The notes under the pieces: model-generated
The model's input: only the letters and a program-made list of their open reading frames with translations
What the model was told of the DNA's origin: nothing
Database searches by the model: none
Assembly: GCA_030667885.1 (NCBI GenBank)
Contig: DAOUVA010000330.1
Location: 1 to 5,553 of the forward strand
DNA: 5,553 bases
Origin: Phycisphaerae bacterium
Lineage (GTDB): Bacteria; Planctomycetota; Phycisphaerae; Sedimentisphaerales; Anaerobacaceae
Direction: 5' to 3'
Made by a program: the position numbers and the translations under genes
Part shown: piece by piece, positions 3,792 to 5,553 of the stretch
Numbering within the stretch: the first letter of the stretch is position 1
Layout: the number at the start of each line of letters is the position of its first letter

Positions 3792-5553
3792 CTATTGAAG
3801 TGAAGGTGGCGGAACTGCCTGCCCGTTTTTCTGTGCGAGCTGCTGCCTTTGTTCGTAAGTTCCATAGAAAGGAACATTGGCGTCCAGCCAGAGATATATA
3901 CTCCGGCGTTCCTCTTCCGACATGTGAACATGCTTTGTATGTATTGGGTCTTTGAGTACCTTCAGCAGAGGACTTTCATCTGCGCCAATTCGTCCCGGTC
4001 TGGTAACAATCGGTGTAATTGATTCGCCGCCCCACTCATACCATCGAACATATTTTCTGAGGCTCTCATACGATGTACTGAATGTCCCGGACGGCTCACT
4101 TGTCAAAACGAGTTGGCTCTTAGAATCACCGGCTTCGCCGTCGTGACATTGTATGCAATGTTTGTCGAGGACGGGCTGGACAAGTCTGGTATAGCTGAAA
4201 GGATGAGTTCCATCCGGGCCGGCCTTTAATTCCGAAGGCGCGCGTCGCATAGCAAGAGGACGAGTTTTCTGAGTCATCACTGCCTGGTTACGAGGCTCAT
4301 GACAGCCCACGCACCCCTGCCGTTCTCCCGGCTGTAAATATGTTACTGATCGCATTGATTGGACCGCCCTGCCGTTTTCATCCACGGCCTGGAAATACAA
4401 AGGCTTTTTCGCTGGGGCCCGGAAATAGGCCGAGCCGTCTGCCTCGACCGGTACCGTGCCGAGAAGCATACGCGCACTCTCGGCATTGGCATGGCCGATA
4501 CGAGGTTCGTTGGCGACATGCGTACGGCTCTTGGGCAAAACCTGAAAAACACGCAATTCGACTATGCGCCGATTTTCAGGCATGGGGAAATGGCTCGTAC
4601 GTACATCCGTCAACATAAACTCACCTTCATTACCCAACTCTTCATCCAGTGTACTGGGTAAGATCGGCGGTACCTCTCGAGCTTTGAGCGGAATAGGATA
4701 CATGGACGAAATGCCTTTTTCCCGGTAAAGAAGTTCCATATTCCCGAACCGATCGAAATAATAGAGCCCCGTCTCGGTATCACGCTTCACCTTTGGTCCC
4801 ATACCCGGTAAAGGATCAAAGCTAAACGACACCAGGAAGTAATTCTCCGATAACGGCCAGGGACTGTGGAAATAACTGGCAGGCCAACCCGGAGCCTCGG
4901 GGAAACATACCTCCGGAGTCAACACCTCGATTGCATCAAAGCAATCCTCACCCGTCTTCGGGTCCAGGGCAACACGATGTGGGTCGAGCACAACGAGTGA
5001 GCCGCCCACATCGGCATGGTGGGCGCCAGCCAGAAAAACGAGCTTGTGTGAATTCGGGATTGCCTTGGGTTGATAGCAAGCGTTGATGCGCATAGTATAA
5101 TTGCCAAACAGAGCTATGGGATTGGAACCATCCGGATTGGTGACCCATAGCCCGTGAAAGTTCGCGGCCGAGCGGTCCACATAGTCCCAACGGATATATA
5201 CAATGCGCCCATCATGCAGCACCGAGGGATGCCACTCACTGGTCTCATGGAACGACAGCATTCGCCGGTGTTTCAAGGTCGGATCGAGCCGGTGCAGGGT
5301 ATGAGCCGGCAAAGGTTCCCAGGGATTGTTGCACCGAGTAAAGCCTCCGCGTGCCGACGACATGAACGCCAGACCTCCATCCGGCAAAGGACATGGATCA
5401 AAGTCGTCGTCTTGCCCATAGGTAATCTGTCTGACGTTACTGCCGTCGAGATTCATCGCATAGATGTGGAAACATTTGCGCTGCGTAGAATAATAATCTG
5501 GCTTCTTTGCAGCCCGCGCTGCAAAGGCAAAATAAATCGTCTTGGCATCATAA
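3792..5553 (-). CDS. Hydrazine synthase alpha-like diheme protein, 5' end missing
   Basis: The reading frame is open to the right edge, so the N-terminus is missing; 586 residues are visible, counted here from the first full codon at 5552-5550. The ATG at 5456 lies inside the gene, because 32 in-frame codons precede it with TolB-like sequence running through. The first part (about 1-330) has TolB/PD40 beta-propeller-type segments, for example AMNLDGSNVRQIT (32-44) and LWVTNPDGSNP (about 135-145). A middle domain (about 330-415) resembles the one named for hydrazine synthase alpha: GTVPVEADGSAYF, then a QAVDENGRAVQSMRS segment, ending in the first haem site, CVGCH (414-418). A C-terminal cytochrome-like domain carries the second, CIQCH (466-470), and ends with the LWLDANVPFYG type of helix. 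Covalent haem c implies location outside the cytoplasm, so a signal peptide is expected in the missing part. Anammox hydrazine synthase alpha is about 800 residues, which suggests roughly 200 or more are absent. Homologues occur widely in planctomycetes that do not perform anammox, and their reaction is unknown. The gene ends with TAG 21 bp from the thioesterase stop. Confidence 0.85.
   Translation of the reverse strand, partial: YDAKTIYFAFAARAAKKPDYYSTQRKCFHIYAMNLDGSNVRQITYGQDDDFDPCPLPDGGLAFMSSARGGFTRCNNPWEPLPAHTLHRLDPTLKHRRMLSFHETSEWHPSVLHDGRIVYIRWDYVDRSAANFHGLWVTNPDGSNPIALFGNYTMRINACYQPKAIPNSHKLVFLAGAHHADVGGSLVVLDPHRVALDPKTGEDCFDAIEVLTPEVCFPEAPGWPASYFHSPWPLSENYFLVSFSFDPLPGMGPKVKRDTETGLYYFDRFGNMELLYREKGISSMYPIPLKAREVPPILPSTLDEELGNEGEFMLTDVRTSHFPMPENRRIVELRVFQVLPKSRTHVANEPRIGHANAESARMLLGTVPVEADGSAYFRAPAKKPLYFQAVDENGRAVQSMRSVTYLQPGERQGCVGCHEPRNQAVMTQKTRPLAMRRAPSELKAGPDGTHPFSYTRLVQPVLDKHCIQCHDGEAGDSKSQLVLTSEPSGTFSTSYESLRKYVRWYEWGGESITPIVTRPGRIGADESPLLKVLKDPIHTKHVHMSEEERRSIYLWLDANVPFYGTYEQRQQLAQKNGQAVPPPSLQ

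Noticed and set aside
3805..3830. GC-rich, weakly self-complementary stretch ending in TTTTT, a candidate plus-strand terminator for the thioesterase
   Set aside because: The best fold is GGC/GCC plus two outer G-C pairs around an internal loop, too weak to call, and the bases code for the C-terminus of the opposite gene.
4359..4661. A 100-codon plus-strand open frame inside the diheme gene
   Set aside because: It lies entirely antisense to the conserved haem and middle-domain region, has no ribosome binding site and resembles no protein family I know; it is a by-product of the codon pattern of the real gene.
5454..5456. ATG at 5456 as the start of the diheme gene
   Set aside because: The 32 codons upstream are open and in frame to the window edge, the TolB-like repeat continues through the ATG, and a haem c protein needs a signal peptide, which is absent here.

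Overview
The window looks like chromosomal DNA of a Planctomycetota-type bacterium, perhaps of the Phycisphaerae or Sedimentisphaerales kind. The argument is the gene content: a protein resembling the hydrazine synthase alpha subunit, with beta-propeller-type segments and two c-type haem motifs, and a secreted ThuA-domain protein. Both types are very common in planctomycetes and their PVC relatives (Lentisphaerota, Kiritimatiellota). No rRNA or other marker is present, so the assignment is an inference from family distribution. I see no tRNA, rRNA, CRISPR array, insertion sequence or attachment site.

Layout, left to right. Positions 1-134 are non-coding with a strong sigma70-like promoter. 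It drives a secreted GH26 beta-mannanase-like glycoside hydrolase (135-1325, +), with only a few bases between the predicted transcription start and the ATG. A 143-bp gap holds a probable promoter, a small hairpin and a near-perfect Shine-Dalgarno sequence ahead of an exported ThuA-like protein (1469-2224, +). A GC-rich hairpin terminator separates it from a convergent gene for a 150-residue ferritin-like diiron protein (2316-2768, -). The 276 bp between that gene and the next hold two divergent promoters. The next gene is a cytoplasmic acyl-ACP thioesterase of the FatA/FatB type (3045-3770, +). It meets, with a 21-bp gap, the 3' end of the large diheme gene (3792-5553, -), whose 5' end lies beyond the right edge.

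Gene directions are +, +, -, +, -, so most units are probably transcribed singly and this is not an operon or a compact system. GH26 and ThuA may both serve polysaccharide or sugar catabolism outside the cytoplasm. The ferritin-like protein suggests iron or oxidative-stress handling, the thioesterase belongs to fatty-acid metabolism, and the diheme protein is a probable periplasmic redox enzyme of unknown reaction. That last gene is the least understood item here. I found no evidence for a new multi-gene system.
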